Source of the DNA: Sarcocystis neurona
Lineage: Eukaryota > Apicomplexa > Conoidasida > Eucoccidiorida > Sarcocystidae
Direction: 5' to 3'
Assembly (NCBI GenBank): GCA_000727475.1
Contig: KL647294.1
Coordinates: forward strand, 1,176,369 to 1,240,368
DNA length: 64,000 bases
Shown: one piece after another, positions 52,607 through 64,000 of the stretch
How the letters are laid out: the number at the start of each line of letters is the position of its first letter
How positions within the stretch are numbered: the stretch's first letter is position 1
Program-made: the position numbers and the translations under genes
The notes under the pieces: model-generated
The model's input: the letters and a program-made list of their open reading frames with translations, nothing else
Database searches by the model: none
What the model was told of the DNA's origin: nothing

Positions 52607-55084
52607 CTGCAGAAGACAGACCGTAGAGAAACAGCAGCAGCAAGGAAAAGAACACTTAGAAGCCCACAGCACTTCAAACATTCGACGGCAGCCCGCAGTC
52701 CACAGCAGCCCGCAGTCCACAGCAGCCCGCCGTCCACGGCGCCACCACCAGCAGGTGGCACACAAAGCGGCAACAGCAAACACAGATAAAAGGAGAACCT
52801 TCCGCAGCCACAAAGCACAGCTACTGCAGCAGCGACGCGACGTCAGCAGCAGCCCTGATAGGAAAGACGTGGCCGCAGCTGCAGCAGGAGCAACAGGAGA
52901 GACGTGACAGGAGCCTCAGCAGTCAAAGTCAACAAGCTTCACAAATGACAGCAGCGGCATCAGCAGCAGCACGCAGCGCGCAAGAGCGGCTGCAGCACTT
53001 GTGCAATTCAGAGGAGCAGCACACAGCACACCGCATATGCAACTGCCTGCAAATACGCTTCGCCCCCTTTCTTCACATAGATGTATACAGAGCGAGAAAC
53101 AGGGATATCTACTGGGTGTACACGCACTGCAGCCTGTGTCCTTCTGAAAGGGTGAGGCAACGGGAAAGCCTTCTTTTCCCACTAGACAAATGCAGGTAGA
53201 CTGCATAAACAACAACCCACTTTTCCACGTGCGCAGAATACTTAGCAAAATGTACTACACATCTGTATATATGTATATACACGCATACCGACTCTTCTGC
53301 TTCTATCAATATATACACACGCATCACACGCATACCAACACTTTTATTTCTCGTTACATTGAAAATCTACTTGTGCTTATCAACACATAAGTCTACTCAT
53401 ACTCATCCAAACACAAATGACACAACTGTATACATCGACATATGTGTAGAAGTATGGATGAACGAATACACGTACAGATACGTAAGTCGCTGTTCTGACT
53501 GTTTTGTCTTCCGTTTCTATACTTTTTACAGGTGCGTATACATATGACAACATATTCGTGTCTGTAGTCCTACACCCCTGTTTTATTCGTTTGACTGTTC
53601 TCTCCTGCATTTTCAGATATATAAATATATATATATGAGTGTCCACTTTGGTATGAGGCCTCCTCCGTCTTCTTCAATATACAGATCTCTTTACACATCC
53701 GCACCCATACACACACCTCTCTATGGATATGTACTTGAATATACGCATACACACAGGCGTTGTTGCATCCGTGTTCTCTCTTTCCCTTGCAGAATACATA
53801 CGTACATCGAAGGGGTGCTCAGCTGTGCTGCAGTTTCACGTTCTACTCTGCTGCCGTACTTCTCCCTTCTCGTCCCCTACAACGTCCTCCTCCGGCTCTT
53901 GAAAAGAAGTGCAGTTTACCGCAATATCACATACGCACACCCCACTTATATACGTGTTAGGTGGTGCTGATTGTTTGATGTCCCCTTTGCTTCCTCGTAT
54001 TCGTCCCTTCAACGTGACTCTCTCAACGTCTCCATCTATCTGATTAAAAACCGTCGTAACTGTTGTCCTCGGGTTGCTTTATCTCTCTTTCTCTTGCTCG
54101 ACATGAGCCCCCACGTAAAACTGCTCCTTGCTCTACTGCTGTTCTCCTCTTCCCTTCTCCGTCCTGCTGTAAATTTTACATTTTTAGTCCAGGTGCGTCT
54201 TCTGTGTAGAAGCGCATAATCCCCTGCGAGGCTGCCGCTGCGGCTCGCGGACGCGTAGGGCCGCTGCTGCTGCCGCTGCTGCTGCTAGAGCCTCCGAGTC
54301 TTCGTCTGCAGTCGCAACAGCAGCAGTTGACACACGTATGTTGCTTCGCAGTAATATAGATGTAGGAGAAGAAACGCGGCCGCATGTACATACACATACA
54401 GAGAGACAAAATGTGAATACGCAGACAGACTTCATGTATTTAGTAGATCGAACGAATAGACGCACACATATATACATATATATATACTTGTATACGTATG
54501 TATATAGATATACAGAGATCCAAACATACGCACACGGATACTTTAAGATACGTTTCTATATAGAGATATTAGATACACGGGCGTATGGATAGAAACATAC
54601 ATAGGGAGACGGGACAGGAGGAGAGAAGCAAAACAGAGGGGAAGTGAAGTGCAACAAGGATAGGCGCAATGATGAATGTAGTGGGAGCGACGGAGGCACA
54701 CCACGCAGATAGAACCTACGCGTGGAAGTTGCTGGACAGAATTAACTGAGCCGGCTTGTGTGACACAAAGATCCAGAGGCACAAAGAGACAGAGGTACAT
54801 ATGTATTGATGTATGTATGAACATACGGACACTAAGAAACAGGAGAGAGAGAGAGAGGAGGACGTAGGAATAGACGTACGCTATGTCAGTAGCGCAAGAA
54901 AGAGAAGCGCACAACGAGTCCTGGAGTAAGTATCAAGAGGCGAGTTAAAGCGGTCGCAGAGAGAAGAAATGGAAATGATCTCGATAATGAAAGAGATGCA
55001 AGACGAAAAGTTGCGGAAAACGAACAGAAATGAAAGTAAACAAGGAAAGCAGCAGGTGCAGCACGGGTGGCTTTACGAAACCAT
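52504..55084 (-). CDS. SEC61B: Sec61 beta subunit of the ER protein translocon
   Basis: Sec61 beta is the small tail-anchored subunit of the Sec61 channel in the ER membrane. Exon 2 (54180-54305) encodes a Ser/Gly then poly-Ala region and the family hallmark MRFYTEDAPGLK. Exon 3 (52504-52606; acceptor tgtcttctgcag) encodes GPATVLIMAFCFMGCVVLLH, the single membrane anchor, then a short luminal end SLAFSGTD and TAA. The join (donor AAAAAT|GTAAAA) restores an Ile codon between GLK and GPAT. Exon 1 is probably only 8 nt at 55077-55084, ATGGTTTC followed by GTAAAG, in exact phase, giving a 78-residue protein starting MVS. That length fits the family. Introns are 1.57 kb and 0.77 kb; CAG runs on plus at 52630-52980 are antisense to the first of these. 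Identity is certain; the start exon is tentative. Confidence 0.93.
53200..53640 (-). repeat. TATACA/ACAC microsatellites within the Sec61 beta intron
   Basis: Loose TATACA and CACACG repeats with short (TA)n near 53265 and 53620. Part of the intron 52607-54179. Confidence 0.7.
54180..54305 (-). CDS. SEC61B: Sec61 beta, exon 2
   Basis: 126 nt between acceptor ttgcgactgcag and donor AAAAAT|GTAAAA; phase 2 in and phase 2 out. It carries the conserved MRFYTEDAPGLK motif that precedes the membrane anchor. Confidence 0.93.
55077..55084 (-). CDS. SEC61B: Sec61 beta, tentative 8-nt start exon
   Basis: ATGGTTTC in a favourable context (ttttcc before ATG, G at +4) is followed by GTAAAG. Its two-base overhang plus the first base of exon 2 makes a Ser codon. 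This is the best start I found, but short start exons are easy to find by chance. Confidence 0.4.
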
Positions 55085-55199
55085 GGAAAAACGCGGCAGA
55101 ATAGCAAATATTTGTGCGGAAAGAAATGTCAAACACGTACATAAGGAAATACCTATAGGCCTCAGTTCCCTATAGGGGGGACCTACAGAGATAAATAAG

Positions 55200-58100
55200 C
55201 ACGGAAGAAAGACGAAAGCGCGGAGGAGTGAGACGACTGGGAAAAAGTTCTAACACGGCTATCTGCGGCAGAAATACGTGCAGCGGAAGTCATCTACAGA
55301 TTTTCCTCACCGCGGCACGCTCGTCCGAGCACCACCAACGTGTTGTGCTCCACCTGTTTGTGAAGAAGGAGCATTCATTCCCTGAACCAAGAGGACAACA
55401 GGAGCTACACCACAGACATGTAGAGAAAGCAACGAGGACCGGGATGCACCAAGAAAATCAGTAAGTGATATATGTATCTGTATTCGGGTAAAGACACAGA
55501 GGGAGAAGACAAAGAACAGAGCGCGTAGTTACGTTCGTTTTCCGCACGAAATCTTTGCAAACGACGTCCCCCGGACACGTGAAAAATTCCAATTGATCAA
55601 GCACCGCGCAGCGCTTCCATATGCGTGAACCCACCAAAATGTAAAGACGCACACACGAAAGACCGTGGCTGCCAGGGCAGTGTCGACGAACACGTCCACA
55701 AGAAGCAGGCTTTACTTGTTCACGAAGACCCTACAACAGACTCGTGAACCGGTGTGAGTGAAGCATTTGGCTACCCGGAAGCGAGGAATTTCTCCTGCGT
55801 AGTACAGCGCAGTCAGATGACCAAGAGTCTTCAGAGACAAAGTAGCGGGATTGCGCCGCAGCACGACAGCACAAACGACTCGAGAACAACGCACTTCCTG
55901 GCTCAGATATGGTGTCTTGTTCCATGATGCGGCGTACGTACACCTGAGGGGACCATTCGCCTAGGCGCATGTGACAGACAGCACCTAACGCAACCTCTCC
56001 GGCTCACGTGATGACGCCTGTCTCATGCACTTGAGAGATTTACACGAGGAAACGGATGCACAGCTATCCTATTATAATTCACATGCTGAGGAAATAGGCA
56101 TGTGCCACCTTTCTACGTTGTTTTGTACAGCTGTATGCGGAGTACGTTTACGAATACGCAGAGGCAACAAACTACAATACGCTTGTGCACAGCTGTAAAA
56201 AAAGTCATGTGCGCAGGCACCCTACTAGCAGTATCTGGGGAGCCTCCTACTTACACAGTTCAGGCACGGGCCTTGGGCAACATAAAGATTGAGTGTGAAA
56301 CGTACGTAGACCAGGCGTGCGCTGCGCACCTATGTAAGAACAGGGAAGATGTAGCCGTCCACGACTCATACGCTCAACTCCCCGCAATCTCTCTTACGCA
56401 CCTCAGAAGAATGCAATTTTATTTCTAGTTACGGGACAACATTTAACAGACTGCACGAGAGTCACACTCTGAAGAAATGGGTAACCCTCGGGATCACTCC
56501 ACCCATATGGCTCTAGAAAGGGTTGGCTTTTAGAAACAATCAGTATCCTTAGTTCTTCCACTTTCATTCACTGTACACGTGATGAAATGTATTCGCAGTC
56601 TCTGCACACTTCGTGAGTGTGAACTGCCTGCATCACGTAGAAAACTGTATGCCCACCTTGCCACGTAATCACACTAAAATGCAGGTAACGCAGGAGGAGG
56701 CACCGTACGCGTGTGCAGTCCTGTTAATAATGCCCCGCCGGTACAAGAAGTCCAAAGTGCACACAGGGGAAAAAACGTTTACTGGGCAGGTTGAGTTCCC
56801 CAGGCGCAGGCAACCCGTAATCTAACGCAAGACATTAATCTCATCTCACACTTCTCCGAGATGTGCACTGTGCGGATTTTGAAAAGATAGGTTTTCTTCT
56901 GACTCACAATACCCAAGTACTGGAGATTTACTTCCCATTGCACACCAAATTCGTCAGCCTGTACGAGGTCGCGCAAGTCTATACAGAGGTGTTACCGCGT
57001 ACGTACACCCCAGTGATATGTATGTCCCTCGAAGTCCGAATCCGCAGAAGACGATACAGACGGGCAGAATCCTACACAGAAACGACTCCTCCGGCAATGT
57101 GAAACACGGAAAATCCAGGAGGTCTGGGAACGCACCTATTCCTTGCGTCATTATAGACGCAGGACTACTGCGATGTGCCGTTCCTCGAGGAATACACCCC
57201 TGTAGAAGCCGCGAATCCACCAACACAGCACGACGCATAGAGACGAAGGCAGAAACTTAACACCATTTCTCACCCGACGGACGGGTTGGAAAGGGACGGT
57301 TGCGGCTACTGTTTTGAGGATGACGTTCAGCGTGGATACGTTTTAACTTCCACCCAGGGGAGAGCGAACCCTGTCTGTAAATGGAGTGGAACCTCTATTC
57401 CGCGGAAAAAAAGCACAATACTCTCGTTCCGTCCCACGCAAATGAAGCAACACTCCTGTCTTGAGGGTCTAATGCGCCAAAAAGGACATTATTTAAATCA
57501 GACCTACCACCATTTTCGTCGCTGGTGAAACGAGAGGAAAGTAACGCCAAAAATTCCGGAACCGCGCAAGTAGCCGATGAGCGCCAGAAAGTCGTCTCCT
57601 CTTCTTAAGCTCTATTTAGAAGTGACTTCAAAGACTGGAGCTGAATCCTTCACAGAAAAGAAGCTGCTCGTAGTTAACCATCAACGGCGCCCTGTGCGCA
57701 GGGCCCGGCAGCGGCATACTGGGAGACGTCGAGTGCGGTTGTGCATAGGACAGAGAAGTTTCACGCCGCATGCATGGCTACGATAGAGTAAGTCAAAGAA
57801 TGCTGTCTCTCTTGTTTTGAGACATGCATACCCTCAGTCTTTTGAACTTTCATGTAAGCAGTGGCTGCGCTACGCACACATATTGTTGGTTTTGTTTAGA
57901 GAAGAGTAGGTGAAGTCAGTGCTTAACTGCGTTATTCAAGTCTTCACGGTGCGGTAGAAGACGGTAGACCGCAGCATTGCGTCGTCGCTTCAGAGACAAC
58001 TTAAATTGAAGAGGATTTTCCTTCTGTCTCGTCGGTGAAAATAGCTCTGCGTGGACAAAAGAGAGTGTCAGTAGGTGTGCCTTGCGGAGATACACGGACG

Positions 58101-60633
58101 TGTAATACCAGCTCAAATCAAGCAGCGCGGACAAACACATAATACCAGTGCACGTGAAAGAAGGGCTGGAGGGCGAAGCAGGTGTGTGCAGGGCAAACAG
58201 ATGTTTGAATGTAGGGCGAGCGAAAATGAATCTCCGGCGCGACGAAACATCCCGAAACATACGAGCGTAGCTGGGCTTTACTTCCAATGGACCGTACCAC
58301 AAAAGTTTTGTCTAAGTACAAACTGCAGTCTACCGGGGTTATCTGCTACGCTGCACAAAAGAGTGGGGACAATTCCCCCTCACAAAACCAAAATACCAAG
58401 TACAGTTCCACTGCTGCTCTCTACTTCTACTAAAAACTCCACTCGGAGGCACCTCATATGCGGGTGCACCTGTTGCTACATGCTGCTCCTCCATCCACAC
58501 ATAGCCGCCTGCTTATCCCAAACTATACATATATATATATGCATATATATGTGTATACATACCTCTTTCAGTTCGTGCACGTGTCTCTTTGATAGCCGCG
58601 CTCGCCGCAGATCAAACGCTTTCTCATATACTGCTGGAGTTAAGGCTTACGCACTGTACTTGCTTATACTTGTTCCTTCGTAGAAGAGCATACATACACG
58701 TGTACGACGACGAATCTGTACGTGTATCCACGTACGAGTATATGTAAAAGTAAACACCAACTAATCGACAAGTACACATTTCTTTCCATCATACACCTAC
58801 GCAATATGTAACATGGTTTGGCTCCCTAAACTATTGTTTATGTCTGCCTCTTTTTGTCAAGGTGAAGGGGTAGCAAGTACATATGGCGCAGCGCAGTGGT
58901 ACAGAATCCATTAGGAACGAGGACGTGACGCACGCACGTAGTTAAATGTTCGTGTGCGGACCTGTCTATCTGTACGTATACGCATGCATGTGTACACAGA
59001 CGTGCACGCGCATAGGTACGTGTGTACCTCTGTGCAGAATTACGAACGTCCGCACGCGGGTATGTGAACGTACGTGTCTGAAAGCAGTTGCATTCGCTTA
59101 CGAATTGCTGATGTAAGTGGAGTTCTCCTGGGTGTCTGTAATGATCCAACAGCAATAATTGCCAGGATAACACTGCAAATACACAGTGCCTTTCATATAC
59201 GCACATGCACAAATATGCATCCCTGATTTGATACTAGTCCTCAAGGCAGAAATACGCATCTCTTGTACTTGCGTAGCTTGCACATGTTCACCCTGCGTGC
59301 GTAGGCGTGGCCACAGAGGTATATTTATATTGAATATGGACATATATGTGTATATATATATATACGTACAAGTTCACATGCTGTAGAGAGATGTTGTTGG
59401 GTTCCACGCGTGCCTCCGTATAATTCGTTCAGTGTAGAGGGTGTGGACAATGTACATTTTCGCTAGTTGGTCGCTTGCTCTCTAATTACTCACGCGCCAT
59501 CGAGTCTCTCTAGCACGTGTATGCTTATGTGTCACCGATGTAAGTGCAGGTGAAGATGTAGGATGAGATATTTTTGCCGAGGGAGATACTTGTTCTACTC
59601 GTGGAACGCAAGCACACATCAATTTTACCGGGCACTTTCGTCAAAGGAGGGTAGAATTTACAAGAGGCAGTCAGCTCCAGTTAGCCGTAAGCACGCCTCG
59701 CGCAGCCAATACAGCAGGGTCCTGTTTTGCTCAGAGTTCCAGGAGAATTCAAAAGAAACAGAGAGCTCAGGTTTGCCGCCGTTTTCACGCTTCGCATAGC
59801 CGAAACAGTATTGATGTGCGTTGTGGCACGGTGCATGTCTCGACTAGAAGAGACGAGTTGGTTGCGAACAGTCTTGAGTGTATCGTGAATAGAGAGGAGA
59901 AGCTCCGCAAGATGACGAGAGGTAAGTAGTCACGGAAAAGTGAGAAGTACTCTACCGAGCACTTTCAAGGGGCGCATTGCTGTGGAAAACGGAAATATAC
60001 TCTGCCGAGAATATGCGCATCAGGAAGAAATGGATACGAAGGGTGGACTACTATTCTGGAAAAGTTAAGTCTACAGATCACCGGAACATGCTTGTCGAGT
60101 CACGGGGTGTTTACCACAAACAGGAGAGAAGAAGTATGTGGGGATACAAGATAAAATTTGGTATACTGAGGTACGATCGGGTGGAATGAGAGGTGTTCCT
60201 GAAGGGATAAAACACTGTGTGAGAAGGATGGTGTTCGGGAGAGGATTAATGTGGTACGAAGGTGGAAGTATATTTATAGGAGGAGGGAAACGCCGTCATA
60301 GCAAGCTACACTGTTGCGTAAAGAAAAGGAATTTGTCGAGTTGGAAAGAGTAGGTCCGCCCTGAAGGACAGAATACTACTTTTTTTCAGATTATGAGTAG
60401 TATCTGCGGGTGGCAATCACATCCTACTTCACATCGAAAAGCATCGTACAAGTCCTCCCTCTTCCGTTGCATTTCCGGGCCGTGCTCCTCAGTGCAGATT
60501 ACATCTCCGTTATCCTCCGTGAATTCGTTGAAACGCTCAAGGAGCTATGCGTGAATTCAAATGATGTGCGATTTGCACGGGGATAAGTGTGCACACGAAC
60601 CGTGCGTAGGTATACGTATACGTATACATACAC

Positions 60634-60664
<31 letters not shown>

Positions 60665-62100
60665 CAAGAGAAGGAGAGGAAGACTGCTCGTTCGGTGTAT
60701 GAATTGGATACGTTCCGCGTATGTCTACTATATATTTGCAAGATGTATCGGGGGCGAATAGGTGGATAGATCTGCTGGTAAAGCGTTGTTGAAGGAATTC
60801 AGCGTACGTAGATGAGGATAGATATACGTAGAGATACACAACGCTATCTGCAGATATGGTTGCCGCATGTCAGCACCGTAAACTGCTGCAATGCAGCTGC
60901 TTCCGTATGTTCACTCGTTACTGTATTCCAGACATTAAGAGGGACATGAATTTTTTCAAGAGACTCATTTGTGACTCGTATGCGTGTGAACACATAGAAT
61001 CAGTGTCGTTGTGCATGTGTCACATATATGTATATATACATGTATATATATATATATGCGTACGCAGAGGATTAGTCACTTCCTGCATCCGTTTTTATTG
61101 CAGTTCTCGCGTAAAGGTGTACTAGATATGTGTCTGTGTGTACCCTCCTGTATCTGGGTCTTCAGTAATTCTAATGGGTGCACACAAAGAGATCCATAAA
61201 TTTATTGTATGTGCAGCTGCGGTAGTGTGTGCCGTGGATTGAAGAGCGTGCGCACAAGCAGATGCGTACACGTTAGTGTGTATACTCCTGTGTCAGCAGC
61301 TGCTGCGGACAGTACTTCGGGCATTTCAGGAAAAACGGAATTGATACGCTAGTTCATGTCTTAAAGGTTCAGCAGCCTAAACACAAAGATTCGCCGAAGA
61401 GCCAGTTGTATTGGATTTTCTCCAGTGAATGGCCATAAACCTCTTCAGACGTTTTGCATTCATATGTATATGTATATATATATATGCATACACATGCATT
61501 CAAACAACCACGCTGGCATACGAATAGAAAAACTAGCGAGAGATTCTTGTACACATTTCTTCTTGAGCGCCCTAGGAGGCCTGTAAGACCACCGACTTCC
61601 CTCTGGGCACGAGGGCGAGGACACAAGTACGCACAAAATGTGTACTCTTGACCTCCTTCTTAGGAGTAGAAACCACTGCAGGAATGATATTTCTCAAAAA
61701 TGGCTGCATAAACTTGGAAATGTAGAATTACATCACGTCCACTACAAACACGTCGTACGCAGTGTTGTACTGTGTGTTCAAAAGCCAGACACTCCATGTT
61801 GGAATTAAGCCTGTGCTTCTTGTTTCTGTCGGTAACGTTGCTTTCTGCTTCTTGCAGAATAGCAGGCATATACAGGAGCACCCAAACATATGCTAAGTTG
61901 AAGGTGGGTTTGAAGGCCTGTGAAGTTCTTTGGGTCAATTCACAGAGGCAGAATGCCTGGATTCTCTAAGACGAAAACTCCCACGCACGCACACATTTAT
62001 GCACCTGTGGATCATCACGTGGGTGCGCAGTGGGGGGTGCGCATTCCGTATAATGCATAAAATGATGTACGTAACAGCAATTTCGTCTGCGTCAGTCTTT
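55200..62100. other. Repeat-poor region without an identified gene
   Basis: Only frames of 60-130 codons are present and both strands are similarly open. The longest are minus 57916-58302 (128 codons) and plus 58075-58683 (202 codons, crossing a TA run). Short (TA)n occur at 58530-58550, 59340-59362, 60635-60665, 61025-61058 and 61465-61485. None of the frames shows a domain or a phase-matched exon pair. Spliced genes with short exons could be missed here. Confidence 0.45.
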
Positions 62101-62348
62101 CTAGTTTTTACTCTTCTTCTCAACTTCTGCGTTGGCTTTCCGTCGGGCTATACGTTCCTTTTCTCCACTTGCGACGAAATCAAAAGCTGCAAACTTTTCT
62201 CTTTCTTCTGGCCAACAATACGGAAGGCGTGAATACAGACACTTTCCCAGTTCGTTGACCTCCAAGGGCAGTGTGTCCAGCGTGGCTCTGCGGCTCTCGT
62301 GCAACACCTCGTCCACGCACATTTCTAACGACCCTGCTGCGTACCCCT
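62101..62348 (-). CDS. Cys-rich gene, last exon
   Basis: Open from acceptor agatggcag to a stop. It encodes CVDEVLHESRRATLDTLPLE and a Lys/Glu-rich end. Its composition and the polypyrimidine stretch just upstream make it the best-supported exon of this gene. Confidence 0.65.
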
Positions 62349-63182
62349 CTGCCATCTGAAGGAATTGAAAGAACAATCGTTTTTAGGACAACAAAGCGTT
62401 GGGGACAAGAGACACCCCCGTAGAAGGAACCGAAACGGAGAGCTTGGAGAGAAAACTTGACTAGCAGGAAGATGGGACGGCAAAGCAGGAGGATGGGACA
62501 ACAAAGCAGGTCAACGGGTGTCAGGAAAATGGAGAATGTGAAATAGGTAGGATAACTCGACTGAACACAAAAGTCGCCCACGAAATAGAACGTGCGAGAC
62601 AGAAGGGAAACACGAAACACCGGAGAACCCATGCGGAGCACACGGCAGAAGACCGGTGGTAAAATGTCACTACCTGAGCAGATCCGACAGCGCTCTACCG
62701 ACACAAGATCTGCACGACCGTGTGCAGAGCCGAATACACAGTCATCCACAAATCAAATACGACAACTGCGACAGGCAGTCGCTTGTATCACGCATTTGTA
62801 CCAGAAGAGGACTGTGCAAGCTTGTTTACGTTATGGAGAGCCATTAAGTGCTGATCGTTCACAGATACATGCACGTAACTTTTTCACTTGAAAAGTGAAA
62901 TATTTGTGCTAGGAAGCCTTGTATGTGAAGGCCAGCTGCAGTGGTTCTGCTCGTCTGGCGTGCGTCTCGTGACTGTCGCGTGTAACCATCCTTCTCAAGT
63001 GCAAACTTCACAAGGGAAATCCTTCTTCCTCCCGATTAGCCTCGACTACCTGAGACACCGTTGCGCCAACTACATTCTCCTTCTGTTTTGTCCTTGCTGC
63101 CTTTGTCTTCTGGTACTCCTTGAGTTGCACATGACTGTAGCACATAGCGGAGCAACACTTTACCCTCTCTGCGTCTGTGCAT
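62101..63182 (-). CDS. Small Cys-rich protein, three exons, family unknown
   Basis: Exons 63050-63182 (ATG; donor GTCTCAG|GTAGTC), 62674-62709 (acceptor gtcgtgcag; donor GCTCAG|GTAGTG) and 62101-62348 (stop at 62101) join in phase 1 at both junctions. The product has 138 residues. The middle reads ERCRICSEGYAAGSLEMCVD and the C-terminal part ELGKCLYSRLPYCWPEERE, followed by a charged tail RRKANAEVEKKSKN. Seven or so Cys residues and a compact size suggest a small structural subunit, for example mitochondrial, but I recognise no family. An alternative start is ATG 62355 directly after ccttcag, giving an 84-residue protein from the last exon alone. The last exon is strong, the first two are inferred from splice consensus. 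Confidence 0.55.
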
Positions 63183-63249
63183 TGCTCTGTTTGCCTCTGC
63201 TCTATTCCTTTTTCTCAAAACTAGTTGACATCAGCTGTGCACAGGAGCT

Positions 63250-64000
63250 GCTGTAGGAGCTATGCTTTCCTACTTATTTTCAGTGGTGAAGTCGCGCGCG
63301 TATAACTCTGCCCCCACGACGCGCTTTCTTGCATATACTGCCACAGTTCTTCCGTTGTTGAACTTCTTCACGGAACCGCGTGTAGTCCGGATGCAGGGGC
63401 ACTCGATCGCACACAACGAATGCACTCACTTACCATTTTTGTGCAAGAGAACAAAGTTCCTTGCTAACCTGTTCTGTCTTCACCTTCCCTTATTAGCAAC
63501 AGGTTTGCCACGCCCCTGCCGCGATGTGAACTACATGCCAAAATTGTAGTGTATACTTGGGCATACTAAAAATGAGTGAGATCCGCATGCGTGTTTGCTG
63601 TTGGTAGTTCTCGTGAGGTTATCGATCTAGATCCATGCCAGAGTCTCACACTGATGAGGAACCACAAAATAAATATGTGAGTCATCCTCTTCTGCTCGAG
63701 TGCTCGGGTACGCAACCATGAAACAGATGTATGTTTACCCCTGCTCCAGCACAGGGACACGAATGGAGGCCAAGTAGAGACATATGTCTGATACGAAGGG
63801 ACACAGGAACATTGCACGCATGCAGTCGTCCACTGGTACACGCATGTGTCTCAGCAGTGTTTCTATAAACGATAGATTCTATATATGCGAATCTACGTAT
63901 ACATATATATGTATAATACGCAACACCGCTCTTTATTCAGTCGGCAATAAACGTGTCCTCACTGCGCTTGCTCATTTCGATACCGGCAGGTCTCTGCATG
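63250..64000. other. No convincing gene at the right edge
   Basis: A plus frame (63262-63549, ATG, 95 codons) and a minus frame (63566-63841) are open but have no motif. A short (TA)n lies at 63898-63915. The sequence is cut at 64000. Confidence 0.4.

Noticed and set aside
52511..53199. Plus-strand exons with CAG runs near 52.5-53.2 kb
   Set aside because: They overlap Sec61 beta exon 3 and its intron on the opposite strand. A donor-like ATGCAG|GTAGAC at 53195 is interesting but no conserved sequence supports it.
54104..54192. Plus-strand signal-peptide-like start exon (MSPHVKLLLALLL) with donor GTCCAG|GTGCGT
   Set aside because: It overlaps the conserved end of Sec61 beta exon 2 on the minus strand and lies otherwise in that gene's intron. 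It could be an antisense gene, but the evidence is only a hydrophobic run.
1..64000. Transposons, tRNA, rRNA and telomeric repeats
   Set aside because: I looked for reverse transcriptase or integrase motifs, tRNA T-arm-like boxes and TTTAGGG arrays and saw none I could support. Covariance or profile searches would be needed to exclude them.

Overview
The window looks like nuclear DNA of a coccidian apicomplexan of the Eimeria/Cyclospora group; I cannot fix the species. The evidence is very dense CAG/CTG trinucleotide tracts that translate into Ala, Gln, Ser or Leu runs, dozens of (TA)n microsatellites, genes split into short exons by kilobase-size introns, and recognisable eukaryotic proteins. 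Many long open frames here are artefacts of CTG or purine/pyrimidine tracts. I therefore accepted a gene only where conserved motifs, splice consensus and codon phase agreed.

Four genes are well supported or reasonably supported, all on the minus strand. (1) 5928-16589: an eight-exon single-pass membrane protein with a protease-associated (PA) domain, a thioredoxin-like luminal region and YxxPhi tail motifs. It resembles plant-type vacuolar sorting receptors (VSRs) but I see no EGF-like repeats. (2) 29324-32508: the first two coding exons of a WD40 protein, possibly Utp17/WDR75-like; its 3' part lies somewhere in 24-29 kb. (3) 37630-46453: a large protein with a 1334-codon first exon full of homopolymer runs and later exons that read like beta-propeller strands; its 3' end is not found. 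(4) 52504-55084: Sec61 beta, tiny and unmistakable, with a probable 8-nt first exon. A fifth gene at 62101-63182 (three exons, unknown Cys-rich protein) is phase-consistent but unrecognised.

Layout: 0-5.9 kb microsatellites and repeat-rich DNA with weak exon candidates; 5.9-16.6 kb the VSR-like gene; 16.8-21.5 kb Ala/Gln-rich minus-strand coding candidates; 21.5-24.1 kb repeat-poor DNA; 24.2-32.5 kb WD40 gene and homopolymer-rich exons; 32.5-37.6 kb CAG tracts, minisatellites and (TA)n; 37.6-46.5 kb the propeller gene, interrupted by a 341-bp N gap; 46.5-64 kb a repeat-poor segment with Sec61 beta, the Cys-rich gene and several unproven exons.

A useful rule emerges: exons carry CAG on their coding strand, while introns are CTG- and pyrimidine-rich on that strand. 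Most long plus-strand Ser/Gln/Lys/Arg-rich frames in the window are antisense to minus-strand introns. I saw no tRNA, rRNA, transposon, telomere repeat or CRISPR array.
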